From DATGKG01 sp963851325 (GTDB taxonomy: Bacteria > Desulfobacterota > Binatia > Binatales > Binataceae), in the NCBI GenBank assembly GCA_963851325.1, contig CAWKOR010000001.1:620001-684000 (forward strand): a DNA stretch of 64,000 nt, written 5' to 3'. The first letter of the stretch is position 1, and every line of letters begins with the position of its first letter. The translations under genes and the position numbers were made by a program. Positions 9,096 through 17,607 of the stretch are shown piece by piece. The notes under the pieces were generated by a model, which was not told where the DNA came from, did no database searches, and saw nothing but the letters and a program-made list of their open reading frames with translations.

Positions 9096-9185
9096 AAGTC
9101 AGGTGCGGATCGAAGAGCCGGTCGTCCACCATGACATTGCCGGCTATGTGCCTTATGCCTGCGGCGGCCACTTGCTTTGCAATGG
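9096..9185 (-). pseudogene. PBP4/DacB N-terminal fragment, inverted
   Basis: On the minus strand this short stretch reads FAAIAKQVAAAGIRHIAGNV followed by MVDDRLFD. That is the characteristic N-terminal-half motif of D-alanyl-D-alanine carboxypeptidase/endopeptidase PBP4. The similarity stops shortly after DRLFD and no full-length frame exists. Matching C-terminal PBP4 debris lies on the opposite strand just downstream, so an inversion within a dead dacB copy is likely. Confidence 0.5.
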
Positions 9186-9237
9186 CAGCGAATCAGCCTC
9201 TTTGTGATCGTAAGCGGTCATCGCAACGCGGCGGGTG

Positions 9238-9491
9238 CAGCCTTCCAACTATGCTCGCACCGTCCTGATCGAGGCGCTGCGGGCTGCCGGCGTGGCCATC
9301 AGCGTCGCGGCCGCGCGGCAGGCTCCTCATTCGGATTGATGCTCAAGGGCCAGGCGGTAGCGGGAACATAAACATCCGCAGCAGGAAGGAAGCGGCTGGT
9401 CTTTCAACTGGTAGTGAACAATGTACCGGTCAAGGATCTCGGCGATGTGCCAAAGGTTTCCAGGATCAGAGTGCAGTCTCGGCGATGCTCT
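9238..9491 (+). pseudogene. PBP4/DacB C-terminal fragments with frameshift
   Basis: Three short stretches resemble the PBP4 C-terminal half. They are QPSNYARTVLIEALRAAGVA (about 9238-9300), RKRLVFQLVVNNVPVKDLGD followed by VPKV (about 9376-9457), and, one base out of frame, FQDQSAVSAML (about 9459-9491). Stops and the frameshift rule out an intact product. With the inverted N-terminal fragment upstream, they account for most of the 660-base stretch between the small basic protein and the kinase fusion; the rest of that stretch shows nothing recognisable. Confidence 0.5.
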
Positions 9492-9507
9492 GGCGCGACA
9501 ACTTAAC

Positions 9508-12500
9508 TCACGCCAGCGGGAGGCGCACGACAAATTCGCTGCCCTTTCCCACGCCCGGGCTACTGGCGCTCACGGTGCCGCCATGCATCTCGGTTAGCTG
9601 GCGGACCAGCGCGAGACCAATGCCGAATCCCTGCAATTCGGCTCCCGGTAAGGGTTGGCCCTGGGCATAGACATCGAACAGCTTGGGAAGCATTTCCGGA
9701 GCGACGCCCATGCCCGAATCGCGCACCCGTATGGCTACCTCTCTGCCAACCAGCTCAGCGTTCAGCTCGATGCTGGAGTCGGGCGGTGAGTACTTGCATG
9801 CATTGTGAAGCAGGTTGGTCAGCACCTGCGCGAGGCGCGTCAGGTCTCCATTGAGAATGACCGGCTCGGTGGGCAGCGCAACCTTGAGCTTATCGCGCTT
9901 CTGATCGATCAGAGGTCGCGCGGTTTCGATCGCAGAATTAACCACCGCCGACAATTCGATACGGGTCTTCTTCAGTGCAATTCGCCCATGCGTCAACCGT
10001 TCGATATCGAGCAGGTCGTCGACCAGGTGCATCAGATGATTTAATTGACGCCCTATGATGTCGCGCGCCTTGGTTGCCGTGTCCGGCGCCACATCAGCGC
10101 GTTGCAGCAGCGTCAGGCTGCTGAGCATCGCGCTCAACGGATTGCGCAGCTCGTGCGAAAGCGTGAGGAGGAATCGATCCTTGTTCTGGTCGGCTTCCAG
10201 CAGCGCATCTTCGGCGGTTCGCCGTGCTGTTATGTCGTTGTTTACTTCGAGGATAACCGCCTGCTTGTCGTCTTCTCTCTGATGAAGGATCCAATGGCTG
10301 GCGACGATGATTCGGGTTCCAGCGCGAGTGCTATGGATCAGATCGCCCTGCCACTGCCCGGTCGCCTTGAGTTCCGCATCGATTTGAGCGCGCGGCCTGA
10401 GGAAATCGGTCTTGAGGAGTTCGTGCGCATTTTTCCCCAACGCTTCCTCGCTGGTATAGCCGTACAGACGTTCGCAGCCGGGGTTCCACAGAATAATGCG
10501 GCGGTCTGCATCCAGCACGAAGACGTGGGCCAGATTCAGAATTTCCGCCTGCTCGCGCAGGGTGTCGGCCTGACGCCGGAGTTGTTCTTCGGAACGCTTG
10601 CGCGTGGTGATGTCCACGAAGGTGAGCACCACCCCGTCGATTTTCTCATCCAGCGTGCGATACGGCGCCATCCGCGCCAGGTACCAATGATCATCGGCGC
10701 TATGAACTTCCCGTTCGGTTGCTTGCAAGGTGCGCAGCACTTCGTTGGTATCTTCGATCAGGGAACTACGCTCGAGCTTGTTTGAAAAGTGCTGAAGGGG
10801 GCGGCCGAGGTCGACCGGGGTGATGTTGAACAGTTGTTGCGCCGGTGGCGTGTAGAGCTTTATCCGCAACTCGCGGTCGAGGAAAATCGTTCCGATATCG
10901 GTCGACCCCATCAGATTTTGCAGGTCGCTGTTGGCGCGGCCGATCTCGTCGATCTTTTCTTTGTATTCCTGGTTGACGGTGGTCAGCTCCTCGTTGACCG
11001 ATTGCAGTTCTTCCTTGCTGGTCTCAAGTTCTTCGGTCGCCGAGCGCAACTCCTCATTGATTGCCTGCAGCTCTTCGTTGGAGGCGCGCAGCTCCTCGGT
11101 CGAGGTTTCATACTGCTCGACGATCAGGCGCAATTGATCCTTGGTCCGCTGCAGCTCCTGCTCGAGTTGTCGCAGCATCTCGCCCCCGCCCGGGGGAGCA
11201 AGGCCCGGCTCCGAGGCCTGGGGCGCGGTCTCGGGAGTTTCGTCGAAGATAACCAGCAGGAAGCCACGCGCAGCCTCAGGGCTTCCAATCACCGGCCGGA
11301 CCGACAAGTTCACCCAGCGCTTCTCGCCGTCTAGGTCGATAGCAATCCGTCGCGACTCGACCGGAACCGCCCGAGCTTGATTCTTCAATTCAAGCAGCGC
11401 AGCCCGGAGATCGAGCCGCAGATCCGGATGCACCAGCTTCAGGAGATTGCGCGAGAGCTCGCCGCCGGAAGGCCGCAGGTAGCGCCCGGCATGCGCGCTC
11501 ATGTGCACGACATCGTAATCCTCATTGATGAGGATGCTCGGCGGCGCAAACTGTTCGACTACTTCCTCGTGCAACCGGCCTGCCGATACCGAGTTCCCAG
11601 CGCCGCCGGCCGGAACCTCCGGAAGCCTGAGCTGCCACTTGCCGGGAGAAAGGCTGGGGATAGCGCCAGGCAGCCCGATCGCGGGACGGCGATGATAGAT
11701 GCGGCGTTTCTTGTCCGCCTCAGTAAACAGCCCCGGGACCATGTCCGCGGACTCCGATGCACCAAGGAACAGGTACCCATCGGCACGCAACGCGAAATGG
11801 AAGATTTCCAGGGTCCGCTCCTGCATCTCCCGGTTCAAATAGATCAGCAGGTTGCGGCAACTGATGAGATCGAGCTTCGAGAACGGCGGATCGCTAAGCG
11901 CATTGTGCGACGCGAACAACACCGTTTCGCGCAGTTCCTTTCTGATCTGATAGAGATCGCCTTCGTGAATGAAGAATCGCTGCAAACGTTCCGGCGAGAC
12001 ATCCAATGAGATGGTGCCCGGATAGCGGCAATCACGCGCCTGAGCGATCGCCCGATCATCTATATCGGTGGCGAAGACCTGAATCCTGGGAGGATTGTCC
12101 CGACTAGCGCGATACTCCGCCAGCAGCATGGCCAGCGAATAGGCCTCCTCGCCGGTGGCACATCCTACCGACCACACCCGGACCTGGTCATTGGGTCCTT
12201 TACCGACAAACAGCTTGGGAATGATTTCTTTTTGCAGAAACTCGAAGGAGTCGTGGTCGCGAAAAAAGCTGGTGACCGTAATCAGCAGGTCACGCAGCAA
12301 TGCGTTGACTTCTTCCGGTTGCTCGCGCAACAGGCGGAGATATCCGGCCAGGTCGCTTAGCTCGTGCACCTGCAGTCGCCGCGCAATCCGGCGCAAAAGG
12401 GTTGGACGCTTGTATTGCTGGAACTCGTTTCCGGTCCGGAGGCGAACCAGCGTGAGGATTTCGCGCAGCACTCCTTCTTCGAGTTCGCGCGGCGCCGCTT

Positions 12501-13149
12501 CCTCCTCGGGCTCGTCGGGAAACGTGATCCGTCGAGCACTATCGCGCAGCGCCAGCAGCTTGGCCGGCATCTCGGCCACTGGCAGAACGATATCGACCAT
12601 GTCGGTAGCGATCGCGCTGCGCGGCATGTCGGCGTACTCGGCCTCGGCAGGATCCTGCGCGATTACAAATCCGCCCTCTTCCTTGATGCGGCCGAGACCC
12701 AGCGTACCGTCGGTGCCGGTTCCCGACAGAACGATTCCCACCGCATTTTCCCGGTACGTTTGCGCCAGACTGCGAAAGAACAGGTCGATCGACGTATGCC
12801 CACCACGGGGGCGTTCCGGCGCCGCCAGCCGAATGACGCCATCCTCCACCACCAGATACTTGGTCGGCGGAATGACATAGACGTGATTGGGCTCGACCGC
12901 GAGTGTTCCGGTAACTTCGGTCACCGGAACCGCGACCTGGTTTTGCAGCACCGACGAGAGACTGCTTTCGTGCTCGGGTGAGAGATGCACGATGACCACA
13001 TACGCCATCCCGCTATCGGCAGACACGTGGCTGAAGAACTCGCGCAGGGCGCCCACTCCGCCAGCCGATGCACCGATCCCGACTACGACCAAATCCTTGC
13101 GGTGGTGGTGTGGTGGGGTCGTCGAGCCACGTGGTTGCTCGGGCGGCAT
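9508..13149 (-). CDS. CheB-CheR-PAS-histidine kinase fusion protein
   Basis: This 1213-residue cytoplasmic signalling protein combines several domains. An N-terminal CheB-type methylesterase (about 20-205) has VGIGASAGGVGAL carrying the catalytic serine and LSGTGTDGTLGL carrying the aspartate. A CheR methyltransferase follows (about 235-500) with TSFFRD, WSVGCATGEEAYS and FDLISCRNLLIYL-like SKLDLISCRNLLIYL. A PAS-like region and a long coiled coil of repeated EELRASNEEL-type heptads (about 650-735) come next. Two further PAS domains end at about 990. The kinase core has the phospho-acceptor histidine near H999 in LTLSHELRNPLSAM and an ATPase domain with NACKY, DSGMGV and GFGIGL. There is no receiver domain and no chemotaxis gene nearby, so it is an orphan hybrid sensor. 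The fusion type is known; its signal and output are not. Confidence 0.93.
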   Translation of the reverse strand: MPPEQPRGSTTPPHHHRKDLVVVGIGASAGGVGALREFFSHVSADSGMAYVVIVHLSPEHESSLSSVLQNQVAVPVTEVTGTLAVEPNHVYVIPPTKYLVVEDGVIRLAAPERPRGGHTSIDLFFRSLAQTYRENAVGIVLSGTGTDGTLGLGRIKEEGGFVIAQDPAEAEYADMPRSAIATDMVDIVLPVAEMPAKLLALRDSARRITFPDEPEEEAAPRELEEGVLREILTLVRLRTGNEFQQYKRPTLLRRIARRLQVHELSDLAGYLRLLREQPEEVNALLRDLLITVTSFFRDHDSFEFLQKEIIPKLFVGKGPNDQVRVWSVGCATGEEAYSLAMLLAEYRASRDNPPRIQVFATDIDDRAIAQARDCRYPGTISLDVSPERLQRFFIHEGDLYQIRKELRETVLFASHNALSDPPFSKLDLISCRNLLIYLNREMQERTLEIFHFALRADGYLFLGASESADMVPGLFTEADKKRRIYHRRPAIGLPGAIPSLSPGKWQLRLPEVPAGGAGNSVSAGRLHEEVVEQFAPPSILINEDYDVVHMSAHAGRYLRPSGGELSRNLLKLVHPDLRLDLRAALLELKNQARAVPVESRRIAIDLDGEKRWVNLSVRPVIGSPEAARGFLLVIFDETPETAPQASEPGLAPPGGGEMLRQLEQELQRTKDQLRLIVEQYETSTEELRASNEELQAINEELRSATEELETSKEELQSVNEELTTVNQEYKEKIDEIGRANSDLQNLMGSTDIGTIFLDRELRIKLYTPPAQQLFNITPVDLGRPLQHFSNKLERSSLIEDTNEVLRTLQATEREVHSADDHWYLARMAPYRTLDEKIDGVVLTFVDITTRKRSEEQLRRQADTLREQAEILNLAHVFVLDADRRIILWNPGCERLYGYTSEEALGKNAHELLKTDFLRPRAQIDAELKATGQWQGDLIHSTRAGTRIIVASHWILHQREDDKQAVILEVNNDITARRTAEDALLEADQNKDRFLLTLSHELRNPLSAMLSSLTLLQRADVAPDTATKARDIIGRQLNHLMHLVDDLLDIERLTHGRIALKKTRIELSAVVNSAIETARPLIDQKRDKLKVALPTEPVILNGDLTRLAQVLTNLLHNACKYSPPDSSIELNAELVGREVAIRVRDSGMGVAPEMLPKLFDVYAQGQPLPGAELQGFGIGLALVRQLTEMHGGTVSASSPGVGKGSEFVVRLPLA

Positions 13150-13268
13150 ATTGGTGGCGAATGCTCCGGCGCTGCGCGGAAAATCCTCGAGGCCGATCGC
13201 TGGTCTCGATACGCTAAGATTTAGTCACAACGACGGCGCAACTCAAAACGCACCGCTCGAGCGCGCGG

Positions 13269-13502
13269 CTAGCGATGTGTAGGGTCTGCCTCACGATGGC
13301 GGTTCGAAGTCGTTTGGGCGAGCCATGCGCGCACCTGGTCGCTATCAAAACGCCAGACCCGTCCGATCTTGAAGCCGGGAATCTTGCCGCTCTTCAGCAG
13401 CCGATAAATTGTTATCCGATGCACCTGGAGTTCATTCGCGATCTCATCGACGGTCTTAACTCGGGAGTCCAGGGTGGATCCGGTCAGGGCCATAGTATTC
13501 AC
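13269..13502 (-). CDS. Excisionase/MerR-type helix-turn-helix protein
   Basis: The small protein of up to 77 residues consists of one winged helix-turn-helix of the excisionase family: TVDEIANELQVHRITIYRLL followed by KSGKIPGFKIGRVWRF. Such domains bind DNA either as excisionases or as small regulators. The GTG at 13502 gives 77 residues and the ATG at 13493 gives 74; the choice is open. It lies 10 bases after the zinc-binding coiled-coil gene on the same strand, and the two probably form an operon that reads towards the kinase fusion. No integrase is present, so a regulatory role is more likely than excision. Confidence 0.8.
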   Translation of the reverse strand: MNTMALTGSTLDSRVKTVDEIANELQVHRITIYRLLKSGKIPGFKIGRVWRFDSDQVRAWLAQTTSNRHREADPTHR

Positions 13503-13512
13503 CGCTGCCTTG

Positions 13513-13959
13513 CTACATTACTTGACCTAAGGCTAGTCCGCTCAACTCGCGATAGCAATCACCGCACATACCCAGCGCCGCCGCGAGGTCGCTGAATCTG
13601 ACTACCGCAACCAGTGGTTCCGCCCCACCGCAGTGGTCACATCGATATCCGAGCGTATTGAGCTGCGAAAGAAGCTCTTGATCCTCAGATATCTCGCCGT
13701 CGGTGAAGCTTACGGACGTGTCCGGATGGAGGTCAGCCAGGTTCTGCAGCCGCCATCGCCAATCCAGCAACAGCGCCTGACGCCGAAGCTCCGCCAGGTT
13801 GGTCGCCTCGGCGCGGAGCCTGCGGGCCTCGGTCCGTGCCAGCGCCGCAGCGTCGGTCAGCGAGCGCAACTGGATAGTGGCGTTCCTCGCGCGCGCCAGG
13901 AACGCATCGGATTGCGCGCGAAGCTGAACCGATTGGAAGATGAGCGAAGAGGCATCCAT
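13513..13959 (-). CDS. Hypothetical coiled-coil protein with C-terminal zinc-ribbon-like motif
   Basis: The 148-residue protein is not recognised. Residues 1-75 are helical and rich in A, R and L with heptad-like spacing (ARTEARRLRAEATNLAELRR), suggesting a coiled coil. The C-terminal third carries YRCDHCGG and, about 27 residues later, MCGDCYREL. This paired CxxC arrangement should bind one zinc ion. The ATG is followed by MDASSLIFQSVQLRAQSD. It is probably co-transcribed with the helix-turn-helix gene 10 bases downstream, which suggests a regulatory pair, but no function can be assigned. Confidence 0.65.
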   Translation of the reverse strand: MDASSLIFQSVQLRAQSDAFLARARNATIQLRSLTDAAALARTEARRLRAEATNLAELRRQALLLDWRWRLQNLADLHPDTSVSFTDGEISEDQELLSQLNTLGYRCDHCGGAEPLVAVVRFSDLAAALGMCGDCYRELSGLALGQVM

Positions 13960-14105
13960 TGAAAGTTTACCGGAAAATCACATTAACGATTTTGTCAGAA
14001 TTTATCGAGCCGCCGATTTTCGTCCGGTTCCTGAGTATCAGCTACTTACCGGATCTAGGCTAGAGGACGCCCATCCGATGGTTCAAAATGTGCTAAATTC
14101 CCGAC

Positions 14106-14255
14106 ATGCCCGAGGTTGAATTGTGTTGCTTCTGTCACAAGGAAGTTGACATTCAAAAAGAAAAGTACGTCGTGATCGCGCGCGACACGGGTCCGACCCC
14201 GCGGATGATTGCGCACGTCGATTGCGCGCAAAAGAAACGCACCGCCGCAACCTGA
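14106..14255 (+). CDS. 49-residue CxxC zinc-finger-like micropeptide
   Basis: A short ATG-initiated frame encodes 49 residues beginning MPEVELCCFCHKEVDIQKEK and ending in a basic tail after HVDCAQKKR. The CxxC-H...H-x2-C pattern (C7 or C8 with C10 and H11, then H37 and C40) could hold one zinc ion. The frame is intact. Codon choice in the first half is less GC-biased than in the flanking genes. It could be a small treble-clef-type protein; no family is recognised. Confidence 0.5.
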   Translation: MPEVELCCFCHKEVDIQKEKYVVIARDTGPTPRMIAHVDCAQKKRTAAT

Positions 14256-14324
14256 AGCTGCTTGTGGACCGTCAGAAACCATCGGCTTTGCAATGGCATC
14301 GTCGGAGCTTAAAATTCAGCGTCA

Positions 14325-14810
14325 ATGTTCGCAGCAAGCAAGTATGCGGTCGCCACACTAGAAGCACGCGCCAGCGACTTGCTCGATCGCATCCAGCGCA
14401 TCGAGGCGGAACAGGCCGCGCTTCGCGCGCAACTCGAAGGTGAGTGGCAACTAAGATTTCTGACTGCGGAGATTGTTGAAGCGGCGCAAGCTGCGCCGGT
14501 CATTGGACGCGCGATCGAGCACTTCGCTTGCGCGATGCGCGCACCACTCCCGCGCGGGTGCGCAGGGGGTCTCGCCCGCGCTTCGACTGCATGGCGCTAT
14601 CTCGACGGCAGGTTCATGCCGCAATCTGAGAAGCGCGAAGCTTACCTAAAAGAATACGAGCGCTTTGCTGCTGGCGGCCGAGTCTCGTGCTTTGAGCGCG
14701 ACGCGACTCGCGGACGGAACGTTCGCGCAAAAGAACTTCGACCTCTAAAAATGGGGTGGTTTTCGGAATTCTTGAATGTCCTTGGTGGAACGGGATGCGC
14801 CTGCGTCTAA
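14325..14810 (+). CDS. Hypothetical protein, N-terminal helical region
   Basis: An ATG frame of 161 residues is open here and is not recognised. The first 75 residues look protein-like, with amphipathic helices (ASDLLDRIQRIEAEQAALRA and EGEWQLRFLTAEIVEAAQAA). The remainder is richer in R, G and C and may be spurious or diverged. The end overlaps the start of the next membrane-protein gene by 35 bases, which would be compatible with coupling. I treat it as a possible gene only. Confidence 0.4.
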   Translation: MFAASKYAVATLEARASDLLDRIQRIEAEQAALRAQLEGEWQLRFLTAEIVEAAQAAPVIGRAIEHFACAMRAPLPRGCAGGLARASTAWRYLDGRFMPQSEKREAYLKEYERFAAGGRVSCFERDATRGRNVRAKELRPLKMGWFSEFLNVLGGTGCACV

Positions 14811-15156
14811 CAGCCTGAATCGCGTGTCGAGAACGATCTACATTGCCGTACTGGCGAGTTTTCTGCTCATATCCGGACTGTGCCACGTTGTCGCGCCGAG
14901 TTCGACGGACCATTGGATGAGAAACACCCGCACAGTTCGATCAGTGGGAGCCGTGCTGCTGGTGTTGGCTATTCCATGCGTCCTCTGGCGCGGCTGGTAT
15001 TTCTGGACGCTGCTTTTAGCATTGGCAGTGTCCGGCATCTGGAGACTCTGCTTTCCACAAAACTCCATTCGTGCGCAACGAACACTTTACCCGCGTCGCG
15101 TACACGGACTTCTGCTGATCGGAGGTGCGTTCTTGGTCTGGGCGCTGCGTCCATAG
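14776..15156 (+). CDS. Small integral membrane protein, three or four TM segments
   Basis: This 126-residue protein has hydrophobic segments at about residues 20-40 (IYIAVLASFLLISGLCHVVA), 55-70 (VGAVLLVLAIPCVLW), 72-86 (WYFWTLLLALAVSGIW) and 109-123 (GLLLIGGAFLVWAL). Basic loops lie between them. No enzymatic motif is visible. It is the last gene before the 1 kb non-coding region with DnaA-box-like sites. The ATG start overlaps the preceding hypothetical frame. The function is unknown. Confidence 0.55.
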   Translation: MSLVERDAPASNSLNRVSRTIYIAVLASFLLISGLCHVVAPSSTDHWMRNTRTVRSVGAVLLVLAIPCVLWRGWYFWTLLLALAVSGIWRLCFPQNSIRAQRTLYPRRVHGLLLIGGAFLVWALRP

Positions 15157-15318
15157 GTCCGCAGAAATTCGCCGGCCCTTCGCGACCGTCTTAGCGAAAC
15201 TGCGGCGCGTGGAAATCCAGGCTAGTGGAAGCGCGCTCGCGATGCTCGCGCGCGATATATCCCTCTCTCAACTCACCCGCGCGAGGCGCTTGCCGCGAGC
15301 GCGTCTTTTCAATCAACA

Positions 15319-15366
15319 AGTGGATAAAGTTGTCCACACCGCTTCTTTTCCACACCCTGTGGATGG
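15319..15366. other. Cluster of four DnaA-box-like sites
   Basis: Four 9-mers close to the DnaA-box consensus TTATCCACA lie within 48 bases. They are AGTGGATAA (15319-15327, reverse, one mismatch), TTGTCCACA (15330-15338, one mismatch), TTTTCCACA (15346-15354, one mismatch) and TGTGGATGG (15358-15366, reverse, two mismatches). They sit in a stretch of about 1 kb without genes. Such a cluster could be an origin, a DnaA-titration site or a DnaA-regulated promoter. No dnaA, dnaN or other origin-flanking gene is in the window. Confidence 0.5.
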
Positions 15367-15431
15367 TGTGAACAAACGAGAGCCGGCCTAGTTGTTGCGA
15401 TCGATGGGCTGGGGTTATCGTTTGAAACGAG

Positions 15432-15499
15432 GGGGCGGTGAACAGGAAGCATGCTCCTGTATCAGGCAATCGGTTCCACACCGATGTTCTCACCGCCCC
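15432..15499. other. Branched inverted-repeat element, possible structured RNA
   Basis: The sequence can fold as a three-way junction. The outer stem pairs GGGGCGGTGA (15432-15441) with TCACCGCCCC (15490-15499). Inside are a hairpin CAGGA/TCCTG and a second hairpin ATCGGT/ACCGAT around the loop TTCCA. The second hairpin can also be read as a 7-base TTCCACA loop. It lies between the DnaA-box-like cluster and tRNA-Gly in non-coding sequence. It is not a canonical tRNA, and I could not match it to an RNA family from sequence alone. Confidence 0.45.
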
Positions 15500-15735
15500 T
15501 CCACCCTTGGTTAGTTAGACCTACTAGCACGCGGGCATCAGATTCGTAAATTTCCGGTAGCAAGATTAATCCCCAAGCATGGGCGCGACTATCGCAAGCG
15601 GGCAGGCCTTCGGCTAAAGAGACTCTGATCCACGGCCCGACGATCATTCGCCGTTGAGTTCTGCTGCGAGTCGTGAGAGGCCTTCGCACCTCGCGCGCGA
15701 AGCTAGAGCACGGCTGTGGAATTACAAGGAAATCG

Positions 15736-15810
<75 letters not shown>

Positions 15811-16174
15811 TCTAGGCGGCATCATAACCAAAGCCTCATGCGTGCGCCAAGCACATCGATTGCACGATGCCCCAACTCGATGCGCCCTGCCAGGATGAGA
15901 AATTCCGCGCCATCGCACAACCCGGAAAACAAAATTCCACTGTCCCCCTGTGTCGCCACGGCTTTTCTGCTATTTCTTTCTAGTACCTGATCTTCACATG
16001 GGGACGCCGGTTCGCGGGCGCTGCTGCAAAATTTGCAGGGTGCCGGTTGACTTGGATGCGCAGGCCTGAAAGAAAGAGTAAGTTAAATGCAGGTCTGCAC
16101 GTTTCTTCTCAACCGTCGTTGCGACCCAACGCCATGCTGATTGTGATGCTGAGTGGCACTCATAGGAGGAGCCC

Positions 16175-17503
16175 TTGAAAGACAGCTCTAAGACCATCTC
16201 GGAAAGGGCGACCCGCTTCCTTCCGGTCGATATGAAGGATCGTCTCAAGTCCGCGTTCCATCGCAACCCAGCTACTTCCGCGCCCGACAATGCGCGCGAG
16301 GCTGAGGCACCTGACTATACGGCGATTTTCAACACCAATCGCAACGACGCCGCGCTGAAGAATTCCCGCCCCGTCGGCGCTGGATTCAGTGGACAGGTTG
16401 ATGAAGCCGAACTGCGCCAGCCGTCCATTTCGGCGGGCGCTAAGAATCCCGCTCGCCAAATCGCGCAGGATATCGAGGAAGCCGAGATCGTGGTCGAACC
16501 CGGCGATGAAACGCCGATCAGTGCGGAGTGGGAATCGGTCGCGCTCAAGACGCGCAAAGTCCCGGCGTCTTTCGAAAAGAGAGCTGCTCCCGCTGACGCG
16601 CTGTCGGATTTCCACGCCATCTTCAAGCCCGAACAGCCCAGGCTTGCGACGAGCAGATCGGCGCGGCGAAGCAGCCTCGAAGCGGGCCTCTCCGCGCTGG
16701 CCATCGAAGAGCGCAGGTCGGTTTTCAAAGCCGACGCGAAAACGCTATCCAGAGAAGACGCCACGCCTCCGCCCGAGGACGAAGGCAAATACGAACATCC
16801 GAAGAACGGGGAAGCAGTGTCGCAGAAATCCAAGTCTCGCTTTTTTGGTGATTTTGCATCCACCGAATCAGTCCGCCTCAAGGTCGAGAAACGCAACGAG
16901 AAACGCCCCATAGCGCCGATGCAATCGAGCGACGTTCAACCGGCGCAGCCGGAGACCGGACCTGCGGAAGTGAACGCCTTGAGCTCACACGATGGTGTGG
17001 CGTTCGAGTTCGAGCCCGCCCAGCAGCCGAGCGATGCTGATCGCTCAACTGCGGAAGCCGACCGCTCTCGACCGGTGACCTTGGAGGAAGTGAGCATCAA
17101 CCTTCCAGAGGAGTATTCGATGGATACCAAGGCGCACGAGTCTGAGAACGGAGCGGTAGGCGATAGCACCGGCGCCAGCAACATGGCGGCAATTTCGATC
17201 GACCGGAACTCGAAGTTCTCAGGTCAGCTCAAATTTGCCGGCATCATCGCGATCGACGGTCAGGTCGATGGCGAATTAGTCGCCGACCGCATCGTGGTCA
17301 ATGAAGGCGGCATTGTGAATGCCACGGTCGATGGCGGCACGGTGGTGATCGCGGGAACCGTTAAGGGCGATATCCGCGCGCACGACGAGTTGGAAATCCT
17401 CCCCAATGGCATTGTCGATGGATCGGTTACTGCTCCGGCGATCACCGTACGGCGCGGGGGCCGGGTCGAGGGCCGCTGCACAATTGGAGTGCCGCACCAG
17501 TAG
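16175..17503 (+). CDS. Bactofilin-domain protein with long charged N-terminal extension
   Basis: The last ~110 of 442 residues form a bactofilin (polymer-forming cytoskeletal) domain. It starts near SIDRNSKFSGQLKFAGIIAI and shows the repeating short-strand pattern VDGELVADRIVVNEGGIVNA and VKGDIRAHDELEILPNGIVD of the right-handed beta-helix. Bactofilins assemble into filaments at the inner membrane and organise cell shape or polarity. Canonical members are about 120-200 residues long, so the roughly 330-residue, acidic/basic, low-complexity extension is unusual and probably disordered. The TTG start follows AGGAGGAG at a good distance. It stands alone, just upstream of the DHS-like operon. Confidence 0.88.
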   Translation: MKDSSKTISERATRFLPVDMKDRLKSAFHRNPATSAPDNAREAEAPDYTAIFNTNRNDAALKNSRPVGAGFSGQVDEAELRQPSISAGAKNPARQIAQDIEEAEIVVEPGDETPISAEWESVALKTRKVPASFEKRAAPADALSDFHAIFKPEQPRLATSRSARRSSLEAGLSALAIEERRSVFKADAKTLSREDATPPPEDEGKYEHPKNGEAVSQKSKSRFFGDFASTESVRLKVEKRNEKRPIAPMQSSDVQPAQPETGPAEVNALSSHDGVAFEFEPAQQPSDADRSTAEADRSRPVTLEEVSINLPEEYSMDTKAHESENGAVGDSTGASNMAAISIDRNSKFSGQLKFAGIIAIDGQVDGELVADRIVVNEGGIVNATVDGGTVVIAGTVKGDIRAHDELEILPNGIVDGSVTAPAITVRRGGRVEGRCTIGVPHQ

Positions 17504-17607
17504 AGGCCGCGCGTCATCCGCGCATAGCTTGCGCGGTTGGCATTGTGGCCGCGGCTTCCGCTAGCGTGAGCGCTCGTGTATCACGCGATCCATCCCCTCG
17601 GAAGTCG

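Noticed and set aside
14614..14913. Minus-strand frame overlapping the small membrane protein
   Set aside because: It has no motif, is rich in R and Q and overlaps the better-supported membrane-protein gene.
15432..15503. tRNA or SRP RNA gene
   Set aside because: A TTCCACA loop and a terminal TCCA resemble a tRNA, but no anticodon arm or D-arm fits. The conserved SRP core sequence is absent.
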